Source: Chitinimonas taiwanensis DSM 18899
GTDB taxonomy: Bacteria; Pseudomonadota; Gammaproteobacteria; Burkholderiales; Chitinimonadaceae
Direction: 5' to 3'
Assembly (NCBI RefSeq): GCF_900119825.1
Contig: NZ_FPKR01000009.1
Location: 124,001-188,000 of the forward strand
Length of the DNA: 64,000 nucleotides
The position numbers and the translations under genes are program-made. The notes below the pieces were generated by a model. The model worked only from the letters and a program-made list of their open reading frames with translations, did not search any database and was not told the DNA's origin. Shown here piece after piece: positions 35,643 through 43,739 of this stretch; the stretch's first letter is position 1, and the number at the start of each line of letters is the position of its first letter.

Positions 35643-35665
35643 ACGCCCACTCGGCTTTGCGGCAT

Positions 35666-38600
35666 TCAATGAAAGTCGCGACTCACGACGGGTAGATCGC
35701 CCAGCAGCTCGGATTTATCCGCCAGGCGCTTGGCCAACAGGTGCACCACTTCGCCCTCGCGCTGCACCACGCCATACACCGCCAAAAGTCGCGCGCCGAG
35801 CAGCTCCTTGCGCTGGCGCTCAACCAGATCGCGCCAGACGATCACATTCACATTGCCGGTCTCATCCTCCAGGGTTAGGAACACCACCCCGCTGGCCGTG
35901 CCTGGGCGCTGCCGGCCGATGACCAGACCGCAGGCACGCGCCGGTTGGCGATCCTGACATTGGCGGATTTCGGCCGCGCTCAGCAGGCGCTCCTTGGCCA
36001 GCCTTCGGCGCAGTAGGGCCAGCGGGTGGCCGCGCAGGCTCAGGCCCAGGCGCTGGTAATCGCTGTGCAGCTCCTCACCCGGCCGGGCCAGCGGTAGCGC
36101 GGGCAGGCTGTCGGCCTCGGGCAGCGCGTCGGCCAGATCTTGTACCGTACTGAGACCGGCGGCCTGCCAGCGTGCCTGGCGGCGGTTGCCGCCAAAGCCC
36201 GCCAGCGCATCAGCATCGGCCAGCAGCTGCAGGCTACGACTATCCAGCCGCGCTGCGCGTTGCAAGGCTTGCGCGCTGGCATAGCCCCCGTGGGGGCGTG
36301 CCTGCGCAATCCGTTCGCCCAAGGTCTTGCTCAGCCCGCGTACCAGGCTTAGCCCCAGGCGCACCGCGGGCTGCACCTGTCCGCTCGCTTCCAGCGTGCA
36401 GTCCCAGGCGCTGTGCTGCACATCCACCGGGTGAAACAGCACGCCATGGCGACGCGCATCCTGGATCAGCTGATTGGGTGCGTAAAAACCCATCGGATAA
36501 CTATTGATCAATGCGCATACAAAGGCGGCCGGTTCATGGCATTTGAGCCAGGCCGAGGCATAGGCGAGCAGGGCGAAACTGGCCGAGTGCGATTCGGGGA
36601 AGCCATAGTCCGAGAAACCCTCGATCTGCTTCCAGATACGCGCGGCAAATGCCGGGCTATAGCCGCGCTGAATCATGCCATTGAGCAATTTCTCTCTATG
36701 TGGCTGTAACTTGCCGCTACGTTGCCAAGCCGCCATGGAACGACGCAGCTGGTCGGCCTCGCCCGGCGCATAGCCAGCGGCATGGATGGCCAGCTGCATA
36801 ACCTGTTCTTGAAAGATCGGCACCCCATGCGTGCGTGCAAGCACTGCGCGCACCTGCTCAATGCCTTCACCCTCGCCAATATCAGCTAGATCGCAAGTGC
36901 CGGCACGCCGGTTAGCCAAGTAGGGATGGACCATATCACCCTGAATCGGTCCCGGTCGCACAATGGCCACCTCCACCACAAGGTCATAGAAGGTGCGCGG
37001 CTGCAGTCGCGGCAACATGGACATCTGCGCGCGCGATTCGATCTGAAACACACCCACCGTATCGGCGCGGCAGATCATCGCGTAAGTGGCCGGGTCCTCG
37101 CGCGGGATATCGGCCAGCGTTATGGTCCGGCCACGCAGGTCCGACACCAGCGCCAGCGTGCGGCGCAGCGCGCTCAGCATGCCCAGTGCCAGTACATCCA
37201 CTTTCAAGAGGCCCAGGCTTTCCAGATCGTCCTTGTCCCACTGGATGACCGTGCGCGCCGGCATGCTGGCGTTTTCTATCGGCACCAGCCGCGCCAGCGG
37301 CCCGCGTGAGAACACGAAACCACCCACATGCTGGGACAGATGGCGTGGAAAGCCGCGCAGCTGCTCGACCAGATGCAGCAGCAGACGCACGGGCCGGGCC
37401 TCCGGGTCGAAGCCGGCTTCACGCAGCCGGGCGGGCAGATCGCTGCGCTTGTCCCACCAGGCCAGCGTGCCGCTCAACCGGTCCAGCTGTTCCTCATCGA
37501 AGCCCAGCGCCCGGCCCGCATCGCGCAAGGCGCTCTTGGTGCGATAGCAGATCACCGTGGCCGCCAGCGCGGCACGGTCGCGCCCGTACTTCGCATACAG
37601 ATACTGGATGACTTCTTCGCGCCGCTCATGCTCGAAGTCCACATCGATATCGGGCGGCTCATTGCGCTCCTTGGACAGGAAACGTTCGAACAGCAGATTA
37701 CCCTCGTCCGGATTGACCTCGGTAATCCCCAGCGCATAACAGACGGCCGAATTGGCCGCTGAGCCACGCCCTTGGCACAGAATGCCCTGGCTGCGCGCAA
37801 AACGTACCGTGTCTTCCACGGTCAGGAAGAAGGCCGCGTAAGCAAGTTCGGCAATCAGACCTAGCTCCTTCTCGATCTGCGCGGCCACCTTGTCGGGTGT
37901 GCCTTGCGGATAGCGCCGGCGCAGGCCGGCCTCGACCAGCTTGGCCAAGTGGCTGTCCGGCGTCTGGCCCGCGGGCACCAGTTCCAGCGGGTATTCATAG
38001 CGCAGGCTGTCGAGGGAAAACTGGCAGCGCGCGGCGATGTGCAGGGTTTCGGCCAGCAGTTCGGCGGGATAGAGCCGCGCGAGCGCGAGGCGCTGGCGCA
38101 GATGACGCTCGCCATTCGGGAACAGCGCCAACCCGCAGTCGGCCACCGGTTTGCCCAGGCGCGTTGCGCTGAGCATGTCCTGCAGCATGCGGCGCGAGCG
38201 CAGGTGGTAGTGCACATCGCCCGCCGCCACACAGCGCAAGCCGGCCGCTTCAGCCAGCGCCTGCAATTCGCTCAGGACTTGGCGGTCATCGGCTTGCTGA
38301 AACAGCTCGACCGCCAGCCAGGCCCGCTCGGGAAAGGTGTGGGCAAACCAGTGCGCATCGGCCAGCTGCGCTGCGCGCGGTGGCAGCCATAGCGCTAGGA
38401 CACGCGACGACAGGCGTGCCACATCGGCGCGGTCGAGCTGGTAGCTGCCCTTATCGGCACGGCGCCGCCCCACGGTGATCAGCTCGGACAGATCGCCATA
38501 CGCCTCCCGGTCAGGCGCCAGCAGCACCAGGCGCAAGCCGTCCTGCAAGGTGAACTCGCTGCCGATGATCAGCGCAGGCGGTGCTGGCTGGCTCGGGTCC

Positions 38601-38794
38601 TGGCTGACTTCCGCCTGTGCCGCCTTGACTGCCTCGTGCGCACGCACCACGCCGGCCAGCGAGCATTCATCGGTGATTGCCAGCGCACGGTAGCCAAGCG
38701 TGCGCGCGCGTTCCACCAGCTCGGGCGCACTGGAGGCGCCGCGCTGGAAGCTGAAATTGGATAGGCAGTGCAGCTCGGCGTATTCGGGCAGCAT
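35666..38794 (-). CDS. dnaE2: Error-prone DNA polymerase DnaE2 (ImuC)
   Basis: A 1,042-residue C-family polymerase. The N-terminal PHP domain starts with AELHCLSNFSFQRGASSAPE. The palm contains the catalytic Asp triad region (PDIDVDFEHERREEVIQYLY). The C-terminal OB-fold includes FLTLEDETGNVNVIVW. The length is shorter than replicative DnaE (about 1,160) and normal for DnaE2. It works with ImuA and ImuB in SOS mutagenic translesion synthesis. It is the third gene of imuA-imuB-dnaE2, 12 bases after imuB. Confidence 0.95.
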   Translation of the reverse strand: MLPEYAELHCLSNFSFQRGASSAPELVERARTLGYRALAITDECSLAGVVRAHEAVKAAQAEVSQDPSQPAPPALIIGSEFTLQDGLRLVLLAPDREAYGDLSELITVGRRRADKGSYQLDRADVARLSSRVLALWLPPRAAQLADAHWFAHTFPERAWLAVELFQQADDRQVLSELQALAEAAGLRCVAAGDVHYHLRSRRMLQDMLSATRLGKPVADCGLALFPNGERHLRQRLALARLYPAELLAETLHIAARCQFSLDSLRYEYPLELVPAGQTPDSHLAKLVEAGLRRRYPQGTPDKVAAQIEKELGLIAELAYAAFFLTVEDTVRFARSQGILCQGRGSAANSAVCYALGITEVNPDEGNLLFERFLSKERNEPPDIDVDFEHERREEVIQYLYAKYGRDRAALAATVICYRTKSALRDAGRALGFDEEQLDRLSGTLAWWDKRSDLPARLREAGFDPEARPVRLLLHLVEQLRGFPRHLSQHVGGFVFSRGPLARLVPIENASMPARTVIQWDKDDLESLGLLKVDVLALGMLSALRRTLALVSDLRGRTITLADIPREDPATYAMICRADTVGVFQIESRAQMSMLPRLQPRTFYDLVVEVAIVRPGPIQGDMVHPYLANRRAGTCDLADIGEGEGIEQVRAVLARTHGVPIFQEQVMQLAIHAAGYAPGEADQLRRSMAAWQRSGKLQPHREKLLNGMIQRGYSPAFAARIWKQIEGFSDYGFPESHSASFALLAYASAWLKCHEPAAFVCALINSYPMGFYAPNQLIQDARRHGVLFHPVDVQHSAWDCTLEASGQVQPAVRLGLSLVRGLSKTLGERIAQARPHGGYASAQALQRAARLDSRSLQLLADADALAGFGGNRRQARWQAAGLSTVQDLADALPEADSLPALPLARPGEELHSDYQRLGLSLRGHPLALLRRRLAKERLLSAAEIRQCQDRQPARACGLVIGRQRPGTASGVVFLTLEDETGNVNVIVWRDLVERQRKELLGARLLAVYGVVQREGEVVHLLAKRLADKSELLGDLPVVSRDFH

Positions 38795-38806
38795 GGGCCG
38801 CGGCGC

Positions 38807-40240
38807 TCAGGCAAACAGACCATGCAGGAACCACGCACCATCCAGGCGCTGCTGGTAGAGCCAGTAACGCCGCCCGGACGGCCCCTCGGCCTGCCAGTAA
38901 TCACGCGCCACGCTTGCCCCATCCCACCAGCCGGATTCGATGCGCTCGGCCCGCCCGAGCAGGGTCAGCGGCTCGCCATACCAGGGCCGCTCGGCGCGGG
39001 TCTCCAGCGCCAGTGGCATCGGCAGCAGCCAGCCCGGTCGTTCGCTGCGCAGGCTAGGTGCGCTGGTAGCGGGCGGGCGGCTGCTCCACGCATGCTCGGG
39101 TCTGTGGTCAGCGACGCAGTGCAGCTCGCGCACCGCGTCCTCCCCTAGGCGGGCGGCCAGGCGGGCACGCAGCAGCTGGAAATCCGCCTGGGCTTGGCCC
39201 TGGCCAAACAGACCAAGCGCCTCGCCATCCAGCCGATGCAGGCTATCGGCAAGCAGCGCCACGCTGTGCACGGCGGCCGGCAGCGTAAAGCGCGTCAGCC
39301 TTTCGCGCGTAATCGCCAGCATCGCCTCCGCTGCGCGGGTAGGCTGGCCCAAACCGACCAGCAGTTCGCTGCGCTGCCCGCCTTCATGGCCGAGCTGCCA
39401 GCGCAGCTGCTGCACACCCAGGCCTCGGCCCAGTAGAAAAGCCGCCAGCTCCTGCAGCAGCCTGCGCGCAATAAAGCCCAGCGCTTCCACCTGCTCGATA
39501 TGCCAGTTCAGCTCCAGGCGGCGCGCAAAGTGCTCGGGCGGTATAAAGGGGCGGCGTGGATCGGGCTGCTGGCCGCAGGCCTGGGCCAGCATCTGGGTGA
39601 AGTCGCTGCCAAAGCGCAGCGCCAGCTCGGCATGGGGTAGCTGCAGTAGCTCGCCCAGACGGCGCAAACCCAGCTCGCGCAGGCTGTCCTGCCAGGCGGT
39701 GGGCCAGGGCAGGGCGGCCAGGGGCAGTTGTTGCAAGCGATGCTGCCAGTCATCGAAGCAGGGCGGCGCAGCCTCATCCGCCGTCAGCGCAAACCAGCTG
39801 GCGGCCAGCGGCGTCGGTGCCAGGCCCAGGCGAACCGGCAGGTCCATTTCTGCCAAGCCTGCACTGATCAGGCTGCGCAGGCGTTCCAGGCCCTGGAAGT
39901 ATTGCAGGCAACCTTCGATTTCCAGCAAGAGGCCGGCCGGCGGGTCTAGGCAGACCGTGGGGGTGAACTGCAGTGCCCAAGTGGCCAGATTGGCCAGTAG
40001 GGCGGCCTCCTGCTCGGGCTGGCGGCGAGCCAGTTGCAGCTGGGCTGCCAGCGCCTGGGCAGCCGAACGGCGCAGGCCGCTTCTCACCCCCAGCGTCTGC
40101 GCCGCCGCATTGGCGAGCAGGACTTTCTCCTGCCGGCCCTGGCGGTCGATGACCGCCCAGGGCTCAGCCGGCGTAGGCGTAGGGTGCAGATGCAGCGCGT
40201 TGAGCGGCAGCTGGGGCAGATGCAGTGCCAGCCACAACAT
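38807..40240 (-). CDS. imuB: Y-family polymerase-like protein ImuB
   Basis: A 477-residue protein beginning MLWLALHLPQLPLNALHLH. The Y-family fold is present, but the first catalytic acidic motif is missing (LALHLPQLPLN stands where a DxD-type motif would be), which is the known feature of ImuB: it acts as a beta-clamp-binding adaptor rather than a polymerase. The start is placed at the conserved LWLALHLPQ; the frame is open further upstream within imuA. It overlaps imuA by 77 bases in another frame, suggesting coupling. Confidence 0.93.
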   Translation of the reverse strand: MLWLALHLPQLPLNALHLHPTPTPAEPWAVIDRQGRQEKVLLANAAAQTLGVRSGLRRSAAQALAAQLQLARRQPEQEAALLANLATWALQFTPTVCLDPPAGLLLEIEGCLQYFQGLERLRSLISAGLAEMDLPVRLGLAPTPLAASWFALTADEAAPPCFDDWQHRLQQLPLAALPWPTAWQDSLRELGLRRLGELLQLPHAELALRFGSDFTQMLAQACGQQPDPRRPFIPPEHFARRLELNWHIEQVEALGFIARRLLQELAAFLLGRGLGVQQLRWQLGHEGGQRSELLVGLGQPTRAAEAMLAITRERLTRFTLPAAVHSVALLADSLHRLDGEALGLFGQGQAQADFQLLRARLAARLGEDAVRELHCVADHRPEHAWSSRPPATSAPSLRSERPGWLLPMPLALETRAERPWYGEPLTLLGRAERIESGWWDGASVARDYWQAEGPSGRRYWLYQQRLDGAWFLHGLFA

Positions 40241-40895
40241 GATGGTTTCTTCCGTAAACAGGTCGGCGGGCCGGGGTGGCATGGGGCAGGAAGACCGGGC
40301 GCAGATGGGGCGCGCCACGGCGTTTGAGCACGCGTACCGCTACCCCGCCGGCTACCGATTCCACGCCCAGGCGCAATACAAAGGGCGAACTCTGGCCGTC
40401 GTGCTGGGCCTCGCGCAGCACGAAGCCGCTGCCGCCGCCTTTTTCCGCGGCCAATTGCAGGCGGCGCGCATTGCGGTCGCTCAGCGGCTGCTTGAACCAG
40501 CTGATCACTGCGCCGCAGGCCGGTTCGCGCAGCGATTGCTCACAGGCCCACAGCGCATCGAATTCGGTGTCCGGCACCACCCAGGTCAGCTTGCGCAGGT
40601 CCACGCCCGCTGCCTGCCAGGCCGGGGCATAAGGGATATGTGGAGGGGCGATCAGCACCACCTGCTTGCCAGCCTGGGTCAGCGCAGCCAGGGCCGGGAG
40701 CAGCAGCTTGAGCTCGCCACAGCCCGCGCGGCTGGCCAGCAGCTCGGTCACGGCGGCCTTGGGCCAGCCGCCGCCGGGCAGAATGGGCGCAAGCTCGGCA
40801 TGCTGGCAATCGATCACCTCGGGCAGCGCATGCGAAAAGCCGTCACCACGCCAGATGGCGGGGTGCTTGAGTACCTCGGTCAGGGCTGCCTGCAT
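40164..40895 (-). CDS. imuA: Translesion synthesis-associated protein ImuA
   Basis: A 243-residue RecA/SulA-like protein. GFSHALPEVIDCQHAELAPILP is cut here as GFSHALPEVID plus the downstream LLASRAGCGELKLLLPALA and VVLIAPPHIPYAPAWQAAG segments, which together mark ImuA. It lacks a full Walker A motif. The C-terminal 50 residues are poorly conserved and overlap imuB. The ribosome site is GGAG, and the promoter lies inside a twin operator 7 to 52 bases upstream, so SOS control is likely. Confidence 0.9.
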   Translation of the reverse strand: MQAALTEVLKHPAIWRGDGFSHALPEVIDCQHAELAPILPGGGWPKAAVTELLASRAGCGELKLLLPALAALTQAGKQVVLIAPPHIPYAPAWQAAGVDLRKLTWVVPDTEFDALWACEQSLREPACGAVISWFKQPLSDRNARRLQLAAEKGGGSGFVLREAQHDGQSSPFVLRLGVESVAGGVAVRVLKRRGAPHLRPVFLPHATPARRPVYGRNHHVVAGTASAPAAAQRAASAPYAYAG

Positions 40896-40905
40896 GATGC
40901 TCTCC

Positions 40906-40953
40906 GGTGAACGATCGTTCTCACATTATGGAGAACGATCGTTCACCGCGCAA
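40906..40953 (-). promoter_or_regulatory. imuA promoter with twin palindromic SOS-like operators
   Basis: A perfect 17-bp inverted repeat (GGTGAACGATCGTTCTC, 40906-40922, and its complement at 40931-40947) has an eight-base centre. Each arm holds the palindrome GAACGATCGTTC. On the minus strand TTGCGC (-35, 40953-40948) is followed by exactly 17 bases and CATAAT (-10, 40930-40925). One operator therefore fills the -35/-10 spacer and the other covers the start site. The motif GAAC-N4-GTTC resembles Gram-positive LexA boxes, not the CTGT-N8-ACAG type. Repressor identity is inferred. Confidence 0.8.
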
Positions 40954-41096
40954 GGCCGCTGCGCAGCATGCCTAGCCCAAGCCAGGGCGGCCTCGGTATG
41001 ATCTGGCCGGCCAGACTGCTGGCGCTGCACCAGTGCTTGGGCTCGGCGCTACGGACCGGAACAATCCACAAGATCAAGACCAAGCAGGAGAGGGAA

Positions 41097-41894
41097 ATGC
41101 GTGGCTATCACGCCCTGATGTGCGGCTGCCTGATAAGCGGCCTGGCATGGCCTGCCGCTGCGGCCGACTTGCCCTTCGAGGCGCGATCCGCCTTACCGCC
41201 GGCCGCGCGCGCATTTTTTAGCCAGCTCAAGCCCGCCGACTTCACCCCCCCACGGCTGGCCCGCCAGATTGCGCGCTACAACACGGCGCAGCAGCGCCGC
41301 TACCGTGTCAGCCCGCCCGACAGCGCCCTCGGCGATGGCGCCTTGCCGCCCGCCGGCTATAGCCAGATCACGCTGCAAGAGCTGCCACAGTATTTCCAGC
41401 TCGATATCCAGGTAGTGGACCGCGACCATAGCGATGGGATCGATGACGGCATCGATAGCTGGCACAGCTTGTTCTTCAGTAAACAGCAGCCGGCGGCCGA
41501 AGCGCGCTACAGCGCCGGGCCGACCTACCCGATGCCTGGCCATCCGCAGCTGCGCCTCGCCATTCCTAGCCGCGATAGCTGCATGGGGCGCTCCCCCGTA
41601 GGCAGCATGCAGCTCATGCATCTTGCTAGTGGGCAGCCGATTTGGCAGATCGCGTTACCCGAACACAGCCTCTATCTGGACGTGGATGAGACGGCCGGCG
41701 AGCCGGCGTTGCACTACACGCTGGTGGAAGAGGAGGCCATCGACTCGCCGCGGCAGTGCGAGGTCGGCGGCCCGGTGCGCCGCACTACCAGCCGCTATGC
41801 CTTGCAGTGCGATGCGGCCGGCAGCCAGTGCAGCACAAGCCGCTTGCAGCAGCAGAGCGAGGAAGACTGCATGTCGATAGGTGGCTGCGACTGA
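41097..41894 (+). CDS. Secreted protein of unknown function
   Basis: A 265-residue protein with a signal peptide (MRGYHALMCGCLISGLAWPA, cleavage after AAA around residue 22). The start at 41097 has AGGAGAGGGAA upstream. The mature protein has no family motif I recognise; features include four cysteines (Cys163 region SCMGR, and three near the C-terminus) that could form disulfides, and a stretch DRDHSDGIDDGIDSWHSL. Its stop overlaps the next start by one base, and the operon contains a peptidase and a periplasmic binding protein. Divergent from imuA. Confidence 0.75.
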   Translation: MRGYHALMCGCLISGLAWPAAAADLPFEARSALPPAARAFFSQLKPADFTPPRLARQIARYNTAQQRRYRVSPPDSALGDGALPPAGYSQITLQELPQYFQLDIQVVDRDHSDGIDDGIDSWHSLFFSKQQPAAEARYSAGPTYPMPGHPQLRLAIPSRDSCMGRSPVGSMQLMHLASGQPIWQIALPEHSLYLDVDETAGEPALHYTLVEEEAIDSPRQCEVGGPVRRTTSRYALQCDAAGSQCSTSRLQQQSEEDCMSIGGCD

Positions 41895-42874
41895 TGGCCG
41901 GACCCACGCGCATCACCTCACCCTGCCTCGCCATCCATGGCGGTGCCGGCACCATTACCCGCGCCTTACTCGGCCCCGCGCAGGAGGCCGAATACCGTGC
42001 TGCGCTGACCGAGGCACTGACAGCCGGCTATGCATTGCTGCAGCAAGGCGCCAGCAGCCTGGATGCGGTGGTGGCGGCCGTCCAGGTGCTGGAAGACTGC
42101 CCGCTGTTCAATGCCGGGCGCGGCGCGGTCTTTACCCACAATGGGCTGATCGAGCTGGATGCCTCGGTCATGGATGGGCGCAGCGGCCTGGCCGGTGCAG
42201 TGGCCGGCGTGCGCCATATCCGCAACCCGGTGCTGGCCGCGCGGCGGGTGATGGAACAGAGCCGCCATGTGCTGTTGATCGGCGAGGGCGCCGAGCAATT
42301 TGCCCTGGCGCAGGGTTTGGCGTTTGAAGCGCCCGCCTATTTCCATACTGAACGGCGCTGGCAGCAACTACAGCAGGCGCGCGCGCAGAGCGCGGTGCTG
42401 CTCGACCATAGTGCACCGGGCGCCGCGGGCGCGGTGTTCGAGATAGCGCTCAATGATCATAAATACGGCACGGTGGGCGCCGTGGCGCTCGACGCGGCCG
42501 GCAATCTGGCTGCCGCCACCTCTACCGGCGGGCTCACCAATAAGCAGTTCGGCCGGGTTGGCGATACCCCCATCATCGGCGCCGGCTGCTATGCCGAAAA
42601 CGGCGTGGTGGCCGTCTCCGGCACCGGTACCGGTGAATTCTTCATGCGCGGCGTGCTGGCCTACGATATCGCCGCCCGCATCAAGTACCAGCAGCAAGAT
42701 TTGCCCAGCGCAGTGGAGCAGACATTGGACAGCTGCCTGCGCCAGCGTGGCGGGGAGGGCGGCGTGATCAGTCTCGACGCCCAGGGCCAGGTCTACTTCG
42801 GCTTCAATACCGAAGGCATGTACCGCGGCCAGATCAGCGCGTCCGGCCTGCAGGTGGAGATCTATCATGCGTGA
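41894..42874 (+). CDS. iaaA: Isoaspartyl peptidase/L-asparaginase (Ntn hydrolase)
   Basis: A 326-residue plant-type asparaginase precursor. The N-terminus has IHGGAGTITRALL. The predicted autocleavage is before Thr193 in KYG|TVGAVALDAAGN, and AAATSTGGLTNKQFGRVGD plus TPIIGAGCYA form the active site of the beta subunit. Mature enzyme would be two chains of about 192 and 134 residues. It hydrolyses isoaspartyl dipeptides and asparagine. The start overlaps the preceding stop (TGATG), and its own stop lies inside the next gene. Confidence 0.93.
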   Translation: MAGPTRITSPCLAIHGGAGTITRALLGPAQEAEYRAALTEALTAGYALLQQGASSLDAVVAAVQVLEDCPLFNAGRGAVFTHNGLIELDASVMDGRSGLAGAVAGVRHIRNPVLAARRVMEQSRHVLLIGEGAEQFALAQGLAFEAPAYFHTERRWQQLQQARAQSAVLLDHSAPGAAGAVFEIALNDHKYGTVGAVALDAAGNLAAATSTGGLTNKQFGRVGDTPIIGAGCYAENGVVAVSGTGTGEFFMRGVLAYDIAARIKYQQQDLPSAVEQTLDSCLRQRGGEGGVISLDAQGQVYFGFNTEGMYRGQISASGLQVEIYHA

Positions 42875-43706
42875 TCGCCGCGCCAGCCAAGCGCTGGGTC
42901 TGGCTGGGCGCCTGCTCAGTCTCTACCTGCTATTACTTGCATTCAGCTGGCCGGTCCTGGCCTCACATGGCCCAACGCTCACCATCCTGTTGCCGGAACG
43001 GGTGAGCAGGCAGGGCGAGCAATTCGCGGATAGCGGGCGCACCAGCCAGCTGATTGCCGCGCTGGCCAAGGAGAGTGGGCTGGATATCCAGACTGCCTAC
43101 TACCCGTGGCGGCGCGCACAAAAGCTGGCTGAGCGCGGCGAGGGCCTACTCTGGGGCGTGGTGCGTACACCCGAGCGCGCGCGGGTGTTTGCCTTCTCGG
43201 CGCCCATGTTCAACACCCCGGTCTGGATCATCGTGCCCGAGGGGCAGCGCTTTGCTTACCGTAGCATTCAGGACCTGCGAGGCAAGACGGTCTCGATCAC
43301 GCGCGGCTCGCAATATGGCGGCGAGTTCATGGCTCAGCGCGACAAGCTGTTCAAGGTGGAAGAGGAGGCGGGCACCTTGCGTGCGCGCCTGGGCATGCTC
43401 GCGCAAGGCCGGGTTGATCTGCTGCTGTCGGCCTCGACCCAGCAGACCAGCAAGGACTACACCCAGCAGCTGAATCTGCGCTGGGGGGATATCGGCCGCT
43501 GGGAGGTGCTGAGCACGCCATTCTCGGTCGATGCGATCCATATCGCCGCAGCGCGCGGCAAGCCGATCAGCCAGCATCTGCCTGCGCTCAGCCACGCCAT
43601 TCAGCGTCTACAGCGGCGTGGAGTGATTCAGGACATCGTGGCGCGCCATGCCCAGCATGCCATCCTGCCCACCGCGCCGGTCGATGTACGCCCCGGCGCC
43701 TACTGA
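42867..43706 (+). CDS. Periplasmic solute-binding protein (SBP_bac_3 type)
   Basis: A 279-residue protein with an N-terminal hydrophobic export signal (residues 15-31, ending LAS|HGPT). The mature part resembles transporter substrate-binding proteins of family 3: YPWRRAQKLAERGEGLLWGV, DLRGKTVSITRGSQYGGEF, and a C-terminal LQRRGVIQDIVARHA helix. No permease or ATPase genes are adjacent, so it may be an orphan or a sensor-type binding protein. It overlaps iaaA by eight bases. Confidence 0.8.
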   Translation: MRDRRASQALGLAGRLLSLYLLLLAFSWPVLASHGPTLTILLPERVSRQGEQFADSGRTSQLIAALAKESGLDIQTAYYPWRRAQKLAERGEGLLWGVVRTPERARVFAFSAPMFNTPVWIIVPEGQRFAYRSIQDLRGKTVSITRGSQYGGEFMAQRDKLFKVEEEAGTLRARLGMLAQGRVDLLLSASTQQTSKDYTQQLNLRWGDIGRWEVLSTPFSVDAIHIAAARGKPISQHLPALSHAIQRLQRRGVIQDIVARHAQHAILPTAPVDVRPGAY

Positions 43707-43716
43707 CCGTAAGCGG

Positions 43717-43734
43717 CTTGGTCGCCCGACCAAG
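43717..43734. terminator. Hairpin between convergent binding-protein and eCIS genes
   Basis: CTTGGTCG and CGACCAAG with a two-base centre, in a 33-base gap between convergent genes. No T-run on either side, so efficiency is uncertain. Confidence 0.45.
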
Positions 43735-43739
43735 GCGTA

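Noticed and set aside
38940-40910. Open frame of 656 codons antisense to imuB and imuA
   Set aside because: Ser/Arg-rich composition typical of an antisense frame; imuB and imuA on the other strand are unambiguous.
40896-41096. Standard CTGT-N8-ACAG LexA box at imuA
   Set aside because: Not found; the palindromes present are of the GAAC-N4-GTTC type.
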